From contig JAKGHH010000001.1 of NCBI GenBank assembly GCA_022828595.1, positions 76,256,401-76,320,400 on the forward strand: DNA of 64,000 nucleotides, read 5' to 3'. Both the position numbers and the translations under genes were made by a program. This document shows positions 12,224 to 22,602 of the stretch, one piece after another; position 1 is the stretch's first letter, and every line of letters starts with the position of its first letter. Below the pieces are notes generated by a model. That model did not search any database and was not told the DNA's origin. It saw nothing but the letters and a program-made list of their open reading frames with translations. This stretch comes from Nelumbo lutea (lineage: Eukaryota; Streptophyta; Magnoliopsida; Proteales; Nelumbonaceae).

Positions 12224-12856
12224 ATATAAAATATATTTTGCAAAACAATTTTCAACGATTGAAATCGGCTGCCGACAGTCTTGGTTTCCATCAGAGAGAG
12301 TGCATCCCCGATCATTACCTTTGTCTGACAAAGGTGCTGATCATGTCACTATGATCACCCACTCAGATGAATTCTCGGTCTGTCCCAACATACCCAGGTT
12401 TTGACCCCCTCTAAGGATCTCACTGATTGGCATATCAAAGACAGCCCAATCCGACACCTAGTGTAGTATCATAATCGAGTTTAGGGATCAAGTGTAACTT
12501 TCCAGTTTTTCCCACTAATCTCCAAGGTCCAGGGCAATACTGGAAATCTGGTCCAGTTCAGGGTTTCAAGTAAACCTACACTGCATGTACCTCGGGTCTC
12601 ACCTTGGCAGCTGAGACAGGCCACCCCAACACTTGGCGGCACATCAGTGTCAGCCTTAGCAGGATAAATCTCCCCAGACTTATCCAACAACTGTGAATAT
12701 TCTAAACTAACACGAGTCCCATTATGCGTCCAGTTTAAGGGTATTACACAGAAACACACCACTATTACATGAATCAAATGTGTACTTTATTAATTTACAA
12801 TAAATGTCATAAGTACATCAATCTGATTGGTGCTAAGGGAATACAACTGTCTAACA
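11012..12856 (-). repeat. 5' LTR of the copia element (right copy)
   Basis: Direct repeat of 3571-5473 with numerous substitutions, one deletion of about 90 bp and a longer TA microsatellite. On the minus strand it runs from TGTTAGACAGTTG at 12856 to about TTCATTCA at 11012, next to the primer-binding site. As the upstream LTR it would hold the element's promoter. Confidence 0.88.
12190..12219. repeat. (TA)n microsatellite inside the LTR
   Basis: About 15 uninterrupted TA units. The same site in the other LTR (4839-4850) has only a few, so the tract changed length after insertion. Confidence 0.9.
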
Positions 12857-12976
12857 GAGTCCTCATTGGCTGGCCTGGAAATTTCTGGATCTGAATACAA
12901 GATTTTCATCGAGGCTCTACTCGGCCCAGACCAGCATCAATCAGCACACATAATCATAATAATGCAGGTTAGAATC
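12857..12976. repeat. Right copy of 120-bp repeat flanking the copia element
   Basis: Begins GAGTCC immediately after the LTR terminus TAACA and matches 3448-3564 in direct orientation. It shares the words 'cggcccagaccagcatcaat' and 'cacacataatcataataatg'. Confidence 0.8.
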
Positions 12977-15900
12977 CTGATGTTAAAAATTTTGGTCCAA
13001 AAAACCTGGTCCGACACAGCCCAGCCCGGTGATTTTGTAAATTTACACACAGACAAGAAGAAGAAGAAGAAGAAGAAACACCTTTGTAACTAGCTATCAT
13101 GCCTAATGTCATTTATGGAGTTTAAATAAGTTAATTAATTGATACATGCCTTAAGAGAACTTGCCCTTAAAAGCTAGTTGGTAGAGGGAGGGAATCCAAC
13201 ATACATACCCCACAACAACATCCCATACCATCAATGTGGGATATCTCTAATTAGCATCCCATACTACCAATGTGAGACAAATGGATTGTAAGATTAATCT
13301 TATCATCAGTGGTGTGGGGCTCAATCCAACTTCAATATAGATATTCTCATGTCATAAAGATCCGCAGTAGAAGAACACCGACTGAAGCATGGAGACATGA
13401 TGCTGGAGTGATGAATAGAATGTGATCTTCCAGACTTTTCACTTCGACCCAAACTGTATCAACAAGATCTAGCCTGAAACTGAAAGATCATACCCATCTC
13501 TCCATGGGACCAATGGCAGCTGTTGAGAGATCCCTGCCACAATCAACTAAATATTTGTGAGAAAGCGAATTGCAAGGCATGGCTTGTCGTATTCGATTCC
13601 AGATCTCCTACCCACAAGAATTTCACCCATGTCTACTCACAACACACTACCTCTGTGCATTGGGAACATCTCCCCATATCTTGTCACATTCTGAATTCCA
13701 CTGTAACCCTACACAACTTAAAATGACAAACACCCCCACCCTAAAACTCCAATAATTGCCCATATATTAGCATCAATTCTAAGTTGACACTTACTCCAAC
13801 TGTATTATGGGACTAAGAATTCTTAGGGAGTATTGAACAGTCATTCACCTTTTTTTTTTTTTATTTTAGTGCCTGCCAAGCAGAATTTTAGGACCAGAGT
13901 AATAATAATTTAATTCATCGTGTTTATTTCACAAGTATTGCAGCATATGAGGCTCTCAGAGGTAGAACCACCGAACCTACTAAGGTATATCATCACAGCT
14001 GCAATCATGATGGTGGGAGTTATTAAGTAGGCGTGCCTTTAAATTTTCCTTTATCTATTTCCTCTGATTTTATTTATTTATTTTTAGTTTGCTTGTGCTC
14101 TGCATTCATTTTCAATGAAAAGTTTAAACCCTTCCATCAACCAGTTTATTTCTGCGCAGATTTGATTTTTGTTTCTTGTTTTTATTTTCTTTTGGAATTT
14201 CTATTGCACTCAAATTTTCAGATTGGTTTCAGGAATAAAGGTTTGATCTAGAAAAATTGGTATGGGTTCTAACTTTGAAAACCGTAAAATTGATTGCAAA
14301 TGTTTTATAAGTTTTTCAAATTGTTTTTATTTTTCTATAATTGTTGCAAAGTTTTGTATTATTTCTTCAATTTCTGTTATTCTGTCTTTCACAATTTTGT
14401 TGTTTTCCTATCATTTTTATTTTTTCATAAATTTTCATACTTTTATGAAATATATGATATTTTCCTGTATTTTTATGTTTTTCTACATTTTTTTTTTGTG
14501 ATTTCTGTTATTTCAATCAGTTCGGACCAGATTGGACCCAATCCGATTATTTTCGTTTCAATTTGACCAGTTTAGACTAGATTTGTATGGGTTCGGACCA
14601 GATTGATTAAGGCCCATTTGCATGTTGGATCGGATTGGATTGGACCAAATCAGGTCCCATTGACACCCTAGCCACAACCCGTATTGAAGATAGGGTACAT
14701 GGTTATTTGGTTTTCTTATATTATGATATGAACTTTGGACGGGACCAAGGGAATGCCACTTTTAAATCAAGAAATTTTGTTTCTTTCATATGAAAGCATT
14801 TTTGAATAATTTTGTCTTCAATATAACACCTAAAATAGGAAATTGTGAAATTGGTTAATGGGCGAAGTAACAACTCATCCAGCTGAGGTATAGTTGTCAA
14901 AGGCACCAAGGCAAAGCTACATGACTAGGGAATGCCTAGGTGACTGCCAAAGCATTGCGGTGTTTTTTTTTTTCTTTTTTTTTTTTTTAGCCAGCACAAG
15001 TCAAACGTTCATTAGATTTAAAAAGGAATTTACATCGATACTATTTTGATCATACATACAAAGTTCTGAAAATCATAATATTGTCTATCGGGTTCATATT
15101 GAAAGCTATATTTGTTCATTTAATTAATAATTTAAATTTAATATAACAATTGTCAATCGGGTTTATCTTATATATTATTTATCAAATTTATCATTTCAAA
15201 TATAAAATATAATAAAAAGTATAAAAAATAAGAAAACCATATATGTTTAATAAAACAATTGGTTCGGGTCTGACTCAATTCAAGATAAGCTCGAACTAAA
15301 AGTGATCCAATTATTAACCAAGACAAAGTCATACAATCAAAACCAAAGTTCGGACAATTGGACAAAACCAACACATTGACAGCCCTATTCACATCACAAG
15401 CCTAACAAGAAATCAACATATCCTTGCATTTCAAACCTGAATATGTGATCCAATTATTAATCAAGGCAAAGTCATAGAATCAAAACCAACATAATCAGTT
15501 TAGTTCAGTTCGGAAATAATGCAAATAGAGTGTAAATCCCATTTCAGGATAAATTTGTACTTTGGTTCACTTTTGCCAATATTTGGCAACATTACATTTA
15601 TGCATTAATAAATGACAAAAAACACATTTTCTAATGCATATTTACATTGATAATAAAATGTAAAAGTACATCACTAAAAAAGAAGTAAATTTGCATTCAA
15701 GTGGGCTTTTGATAAAAAAAGGCATATGCTTTATTGGAATTTGTGATTGCATCCATTATAGCTAAAAGTCTATTTGGTAAGAAGGTAAATTTGTGGGTGC
15801 AAAACTAACAAATTTTGCAATTTATATGGACCGTTTTACACTCTACATTTTGCATTCACACTTATTTGCATCATTTCCAAACGCAGCCTTAAGTACTGGG

Positions 15901-17025
15901 TGGGTGTGTCATGTATGTAAAAAGGGTGGGTATATTATAAAATTTTAATTACTAAATCAATTATTCTATTTTTTTATTTTTGTATAGAAAAAGGTCATTA
16001 CACAATGTTGGTTAGCTATTTACAGTCTTGAAAGGGGTAACTGGATATATCGTAACCTTTGGCATTTTTTGACACAAAGTAATTACACTCAAACATGAAT
16101 TTGCATAAATTTGCATTCTCACACTTGCCGACCTGAGATTTTACCATTAAACCAAGTAATGACCCCTTAACTTTATAAATAATAATTTTTATTTCCATAA
16201 TTAAAAATATGTTGTTATTCATTGTAAGTTAAATTATTAATTAGTAACTTATAAAAACTTAATATTAATTACAAAATATATCAGATCTATCATGATTTCT
16301 AAGATACATATAATACCATATGCAAATCATAAATTTTAATTACTAACTATTCTGTATTATTTTTATTTTTGTAGATTATCAAATATATCCATGGATCTAC
16401 TAATATAAGAAAAAAATCACAGATACAACAACCAATCAACATGTCTTTGCATCTCAAACACCAAAACATGTAGATCTATTAATTATTGAAGGATTAAATG
16501 AAAAAATGCATTCTTCCTTTTTAATGCAAGATCTGAAGTATTTTTGCCAAAATATGTAGATCTGAAGTATTTTCAACCCCGTGCAGTGAAGTTACTCTGA
16601 CATAAACGAATTGACAGAAAGATATCCATACAGATTAAAGAGACGAAAAAATTCTACATTGAAAAGAGATGTAAGAGAAGTTAAAACGAAGATTAGTGAT
16701 AGCACACTATAGTCAGAGAAGGTTAAGGTCCTTTGAGAAAATCCGGGATTTTGTTTTCTTTGTTGTTCATGGTATTGGAAGGTTAGAATTGATAAACCAT
16801 GCAAAGATCATCTCAATGCAAATGAAACCTGTGATAGAGACAATCACCTCACATGACTGAGGACTTCTGCAGCAAATAAAAAGATAATGAGGAGAACATT
16901 TTGGATAAAAAAAAGATATCCAACAGTGAAAATGAAGAATTAATGTAACTAAACAATGCAATAAAGATGGCACACCTGCATTTGGATTTAAGAAGGAACA
17001 AAGGCTCTTAGAGCAATAGCAGGCC
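12977..17025. other. Intergenic, AT-rich, no supported gene
   Basis: Contains an AAG microsatellite at about 13054-13078, poly-T tracts near 13850 and 14965-14988, and hydrophobic, phenylalanine-rich open frames at 14033-14566 that reflect T-rich sequence rather than a gene. A segment at about 14515-14668 ends in CACCCTA, like the end of a hAT-type MITE, but no partner end was found. Confidence 0.45.
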
Positions 17026-20000
17026 TTATCTTCCGGGAGTGGGTTTCTTCAGCTTTGGACATCCTCTTACTTCAAGGGCAAGTAGAGATGGCAAAACTCC
17101 ATCACAGATGCTCTTCAATAGTGGTAGCTCCCAAAGACGCAGTTTACATAAACTTGGAAGTCCACGTTCACCAGAAACTGTTTCTCTGAATATATATTCC
17201 AATTTATCACAGAACTTAATTTGAAGCGATTCAAGATTCTGTAAATGCAATGCAGATGAGAAGAGAGTGACAAGACTTGGACAGCAGTCTACATGCAGAT
17301 GTTTCAAACTTGGAAGTCCGTATTCATAAGAAACAGTTTCTCCTAATATATATTCCAATTTATCACAGAACTTAATTTGAAGCGATTCAAGATTCTGTAA
17401 ATGCAATGCAGATGAGAAGAGAGTGACAAGACTTGGACAGCAGTCTACATGCAGATGTTTCAAACTTGGAAGTCCGTATTCATAAGAAACAGTTTCTCCA
17501 AATATATATTCCAATTTATCACAGAACTTAATTTGGAGCAATTCAAGATTCTGTAACTGCAACGCTGATGAGAAGAGAGTAACAAGACTTGGACAGAAGT
17601 CTAAGTTCAAATGTTTCAAGCATTTGAACTTCCATGGCTGTACATTTCCTCTGCTTATGCTCCTTAAGTTAGCAACATTACAGACCCATAGTTTCTGCAA
17701 GCTTCCAAAACCAGCAGCATCATCTTCTCTACCAACAACACAATCCATTTTATGGCATCTCTCTATCCAACATTCCTTAATTGACTGGATGTTCTTAGAA
17801 CCCAAATCTGATAAACGTGTGATGAAGGTACTGTTCTTTAGAGATAAATGCTCTGTGATATTAAGGATCTCCTGGATCTTCTCTAGGACATTGCAAAAAC
17901 CATGAATTCCAATGAGTTCTAGTATTCGGTTTGGAGGACAATGAGAACCTCTGTTCTTGTAGTAGATGTTGCGAAAATTGCTTCTTCGGAAATCTTGATC
18001 TTTATATCCATTTTGTTCTTTGCTAGCACAAACAGATAAATCAAATTGTTGGAGGCCTTTTGCTCTTCTCTTTAAAAACTGTAAAGAGTAAACATTGTTT
18101 ACAGATATGCAAGGAGTTCCAGTTGGTAAGATGCTTTCATCCCATTTTACCTCTTCAGGTAACCATACACTACTCTCTCTCCAAGCATCATCTAGGTTCA
18201 AGTCCGATAGATTGAGTCTCTTTAGACAAGTTAATCCTGAGATTTGATAAGGGAATTTTGTAATCTTGGTGCCTGAAAGATCAAGCATCTCAAGGTTGGT
18301 AAGTTTGGAAATGTCTAGTATGCTTTGAACTGATGTGCCAGAAAGGTTGAGTATTTGAAGTTGTTGCAAATAATTGAAGAGTTCCTCTTCTATTTTCTCT
18401 ATACCACTATTATTTGAAAGATCAAGGTGCTCAAGTTTGGTAAATTCTTTTAGATTTGGCAAAGTTGCCAGTGAACAATTATGTAATAACAGCTTTCTGA
18501 GGATCCCAGGGTTGGAAAAAGATGGCAAAGTTGCAATTTGAAGGTGCCTCACATGATTAAAAGTGGTGCCATCCCCAACTTCATTTAAATATCTAGCACC
18601 TGAAAGGTCAAGTACCTCTAATTTTGTAAGCGGTTCAAGATTTAAAAATGATCTGAGGTTTGAACATTTTCTTAGGATGAGCTGACGAAGGATGCTAGGA
18701 AGCAATGGTAGACATTCAACTAGGGTGCCAGAGAGGTCTAGTATCTCAAGGTTTTGCAAACAGTCAAGAGATTGGACACTTCTCAGAGTAGTAGCACCCG
18801 AAAGATTAAGTACCTTGATTGCTGTAAGATCCTGCATGTCGGGAAGTATTGACAAGCTTGAACAACCTGTCAAAATGAGTTTCTGAAGCCAACCAAGCTG
18901 GGAAAGAGATGGTAGCTGTTGAATTGCAGTTCCGGAAAGTTTGAGTATTTGAAGGTGACTCACATGCTTAAAAATGGCGTCATCCCCAACTTCATTTAAA
19001 TTTATAGCCCCCGAAAGGTCGAGCACCTCTAATTTTCCAAGTGGTTCAAGATTTGGAAATAATCTGAGTTTTGAACAATCTCTTAGGATGAGCTGACGAA
19101 GCATGCTAGGAAGCAATGGTAGACATTCAACCAGGGTTTTACAAAGGCCTAGTATCTCAAGGTTTTGCAAACAGTTGAGAGATTGGACACTGCTCAGAGT
19201 AGTAGCACCCGAAAGATTAATACCTTGAGCGCTGTAAGAACCTGCATATAGGGAAGTATTGACAAGTTTGAACAACCTGTCAAAATTAGTTGCTGAAGCT
19301 GACAAAGCTGGGAGAGAGATGGTAGCTGTTGAATTGCAGTTCCAGAGAGGTTGAGTATTTGAAGGTGCCTCACATGCTTAAAAGTGGTGTCATCCCCAAC
19401 TTCATTTAAATTCCTAGCACCCGAAAGGTCAAGCACCTCTAATTTTCCAAGTGGTTCAAGATTTGGAAATGTTTCTAAGCATGAACACCCCCTTAGAAAA
19501 AGCCGACGGAGGTCAATGAGACTGGAGAGGGATTGTGGTAACCGTTTAAGCTTGGTTTCAGAAAGATCAAGCACTTTGATGTAATTCATGTTGTCAAAGA
19601 AATCATCTTGGATTTCCATCAAGGCCTTCGCACCTGAAAGGTCAAGTACCACTAATGCTTGGAGCCCTTGGATATGATTCACATCCTGAAGAGAATCACA
19701 TTCTCTCAATTTAAGCACACAAATTTGCTGCAAGCTGGAAAGGGAAGATGGAAGAGATTTTGTTTGCATGTGGAAGAGGGCTAGAAAATGAAGGCCTTGC
19801 TTTTCCTGGAAGAATACATCTGGGTTTCCCCTTACAAGATGATTACTGTATCCTTTCAGAAGCAAAGAGAAGATCATGGGAAGTTCTCGACCACTGTCCA
19901 GTAATACAAATTTCTCAAAATCTTTCCACGTGACATCTTGCAGTGGCTCAGTTAAATCCAGACCAATTCTACCCATGACTGCACCATGTTCTCTCTTGAT

Positions 20001-21038
20001 GATACATAGAGCTACTTTTCTTGCAATGCGATGCATGCTGACATGGTCATCATTATCATCCCTTCTTTGAACCATGCCAGAATCTACAAGCACCTTGAGT
20101 GCATTATGTCCTTCTTTGTAAGCTTCCTCCAACCGATCAAATCTATCAAGAAGACCTTCCATTATCCAGTATGTTACCAACACATCAGAACGTATAAAAT
20201 AGCCCTCAGGAATGAGCATTGCATAATACAAGAAGCAGTCTTTTACAAAATCACTTGGCAGCATCTGGTAACCCAATTCAAATAATTGTAAGTAGGAAAT
20301 GCTGCTTCCTGTAAGAAATGCATCATTCAATGTCAATGTGCCTTTTAGACCTCTCAGGATTCTTGATATAACAACAATTGCCAAAGGTACACACTTGCAT
20401 AATTGCACATAATTCTCAGCTTTGTTGCTGTCAATGTTCTTTTCATGGAACAAGCACAATGTATCATTAAAGGACAGGGGCTGCAAATGGTGTGTCCAAT
20501 TAACCACATTTCCATCATTTTTTGGGGTATGAACAGGTATGCCAATTCCATTGGAACCATTTTTTTGGTCAGCATATGTCAATCCATCAAAGAGAACTCC
20601 TGAATCATCATTAGAGCAAGTTGTAGTGACCAAAATCTTCGATCCATTTTGGTGATCTGGGTATGGGATTCCCAATTGATCAAAGAGATTATGAACAGGC
20701 CAGTCTATATCATCCAAAATCAGCAAATACTTCTTTCTCTCAAGTGATTTAGCGATCTTTTGTGCCAATTTTTCCACACTGTTGTCTTCATCTTCTCTGC
20801 TTATGGATGTTAATGACAAATTCTCTGCAATCTTCTCTATCAACCTTAATCTACCACAACTTCCACCCACGTTAATCCAAATAATGATGTCAAAAAGGTT
20901 CTCCTTTTCTGCATATCTCATTATGCATTGTGCCATCCATGTTTTCCCTATTCCTTCCATCCCTTTAAGTGTAACTGTTTTAGTGGTCTCATATGTTAAT
21001 TGTTCCAGTACTAGATATATTTCTTCACCACATAACAT
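17026..21038 (-). CDS. NB-ARC-LRR immune receptor gene, split by a 1-base frameshift
   Basis: Plant intracellular immune receptor of the NB-ARC/LRR class, acting as a nucleotide switch. The first frame (19194-21038, 614 residues) starts directly at the NB domain: P-loop GMEGIGKTW (26-34), kinase-2 YLLILDDIDW (104-113), RNBS-B GSKILVTTT (132-140), a GLPLA equivalent CVPLA (216-220), RNBS-D CFLYYAMLIPEG (268-279), and MHR where MHD is expected (335-337). LRRs follow. The second frame (17026-19305) continues the LRRs to the end. Comparison with the paralogous block 411 bp away shows one base missing just after 19220, which shifts frame. There is no coiled-coil or TIR; an in-frame TAG lies two codons upstream of the ATG, so an earlier exon or a truncated gene is possible. 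With the shift, the product is an NB protein with few LRRs. It may be a pseudogene or an assembly error. Confidence 0.85.
17153..17620 (-). repeat. Three 156-bp tandem repeats in the LRR C-terminus
   Basis: Three in-frame units of 156 bp (52 residues), each with LKHLxxDxCPSLVTLFSSAL and LQIKFCDKLEYI. The marker 'gcgattcaagattctgtaaa' recurs exactly 156 bp apart at 17226 and 17382, with a diverged copy at 17538. The nucleotide sequence of adjacent units is nearly identical, so the expansion is recent. Confidence 0.9.
18790..19611 (-). repeat. 411-bp LRR block duplicated in tandem
   Basis: The words 'agtagcacccgaaagattaa' at 18790 and 19201 start blocks 411 bp (137 codons) apart that align closely, each encoding the NLEPLGKLEVLDLSGA and LSGTAIQQLPSLSQL segments. 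A more diverged block precedes them at about 18480-18789. The frameshift in the gene lies at the start of the second block. Confidence 0.82.
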
Positions 21039-22362
21039 AGTCTACACCTTTTTGTTATTCCAAATTCAAATATTGGAAAACCTCCAAAACCTGACCTAAT
21101 GAGAAAAACCAAAGCTCAATTTTAGCTATAAAATGTTGTTAAGATCATCTGGGCCCTTGTAGTTCAAAAGACCAAGGGAAGAAAATCGCTTTGTCATATT
21201 AAATGGTCCAAAGTTCAGGATTTAAGCTCCAGACCTAGATAGGTAGATACTAAATTTTATGCACATTATAAATAATTATACATTAAATATAACATAGTTA
21301 AACCCAGCCTGGGCCCATGTAGGGCTAGACCTGGGCTGTGCCCCTTATTATAGGCGCTAAGCCTGTCCTAGCCCATAACCACCACCAATATACATGCAGA
21401 ATTCTGAATGGAAACTAAAATAGAAATTTCAATGGGGTAACTATGGATGAGATACTGCAAGTTTGGCAGTTGTAGACTTTACTCTCAGAAGACAGTAGAT
21501 AGCTGCTAATAGGGTAGTCCTGGAGAATTTAAATTCCAAGATTTAAAATCATACATATGACATAATGTACAGGCAAGAATTCTGAATGGAAACAGTTGTA
21601 AATCACACCAGAAATGGATCTGAAATTAAATCAAAAGAAAATAAAGAAAATGAAGAAATAAGGAGAAGTTCAGAAGAAGAAAGAAGAGAGTGGATGAAAG
21701 AGGAAGAAAGAAGAGAGCTGATCGTTCCTCTCTTCAGTCACTTAATTGTATTTTATTAGAGTTAATTACAATTAGGGTACAATTACAAGGATGCCCTTAG
21801 TAGGGCGTCTAACTCAGTAATGTAATGAAAAAGATAAATAACAGGCCCATAACAAAGGCCCACTGGCTCAGAAATAAAGACTACTAATAGAATAAATAAA
21901 AGAAAAGAACTAAGGCCCATTTAGCCAGTATCTATATAAACTTAAATATGTAAAGGAACTGTTCAACCTAAAAGCATAAGTTGTTAGGTGAGGTTCTTGA
22001 ATTGGTTTCTACTCTCTAACACACCCCCTCATGCAGAATCCCATTGGGTTTGAAGCATGGACAAACACAGACCACCCATACCTTGTGCTGAAATTTGATT
22101 AATTGTAATGGGGGCGACAAGGATCGAACACTAGACTACTTGGTCAAACAGGCTTTGATATCTAGTAAAGGAACTGTTCAGCCTAAAAGCTTAAAGCTTA
22201 AGCTGTTAGGTGAGGTACCTGAATAGGTTTTTAATCTCTAACAAAATAGAAAGTTCAAAAGGGTGGCTATGGTGTGATATACTGTGAGGTTGGCAGACAG
22301 TTGCGGACTTTACTCTCAGAGAAGATAGCATCAATTGATTGGATAGTCCTAGATGAAGGAAG
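21039..22362. other. Intergenic with internal direct repeats
   Basis: No coiled-coil or TIR exon was found for the receptor gene to the left. Two pairs of direct repeats are visible: 21419-21525 with 22245-22350 (shared 'gactttactctcaga'), and 21951-22020 with 22169-22245 (shared 'aaaggaactgttcarcctaa' and 'gttaggtgaggt'). The second pair resembles terminal pieces of a decayed retroelement. Confidence 0.5.
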
Positions 22363-22602
22363 AATCAAGTTAAATTTTGATGGCTGCTGTTTAGGCAATC
22401 CTGGAGCATCAGGTATTGGAGATACTTTGTGATCATGACAATTCTACAAAGCTTCTGCGGTCCATCTAGTGATGGTAATCCCCTCAAAGCAAAGCTTCTT
22501 GCCCTCTTACAAGGGCTAAAATTTGCATTTTCATCTGGCTCGAATAACATATTAGCAGAAGGGGACCTTCAAGTAGTCATAAAGTGGAAATCATCAAGGG
22601 AA
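22363..22602 (+). pseudogene. RNase H-like domain relic (RVT_3, LINE-derived)
   Basis: Split frames read IKLNFDGCCLGNPGASGIGD, then a frameshift, then KAFCGPSSDGNPLKAKLLAL and LQGLKFAF with AEGDLQVVIKW. This is the RNase H fold of plant LINE-derived proteins, with the first Asp (NFDG), the Glu-to-Lys region and the AEGD segment. The frameshift near 22430 and the stop after about 80 residues show it is dead. Confidence 0.7.

Larger units (their letters stand above)
3571..12856 (-). mobile_element. Decayed full-length Ty1/copia LTR retrotransposon
   Basis: The element is a copy-and-paste retrotransposon in minus orientation: 5' LTR (right), primer site, gag, protease, integrase, reverse transcriptase, RNase H, polypurine tract, 3' LTR (left). 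The order protease-integrase-RT defines Ty1/copia. The LTRs start TGTTAG on the minus strand and are about 1.9 kb each, long for the class. The two LTRs differ by many substitutions and indels, so the insertion is old. Every domain carries in-frame stops or frameshifts, so it cannot encode its own proteins. No 5-bp target duplication is evident; a 117-120 bp repeat flanks it instead. Confidence 0.92.

Noticed and set aside
14033..14566. Membrane-protein-like open frames rich in Phe and Ile
   Set aside because: Explained by T-rich DNA; two overlapping frames both look hydrophobic and neither has conserved features.
14515..14668. hAT-type MITE end (CACCCTA)
   Set aside because: No matching left end or target duplication was found, so the element could not be bounded.
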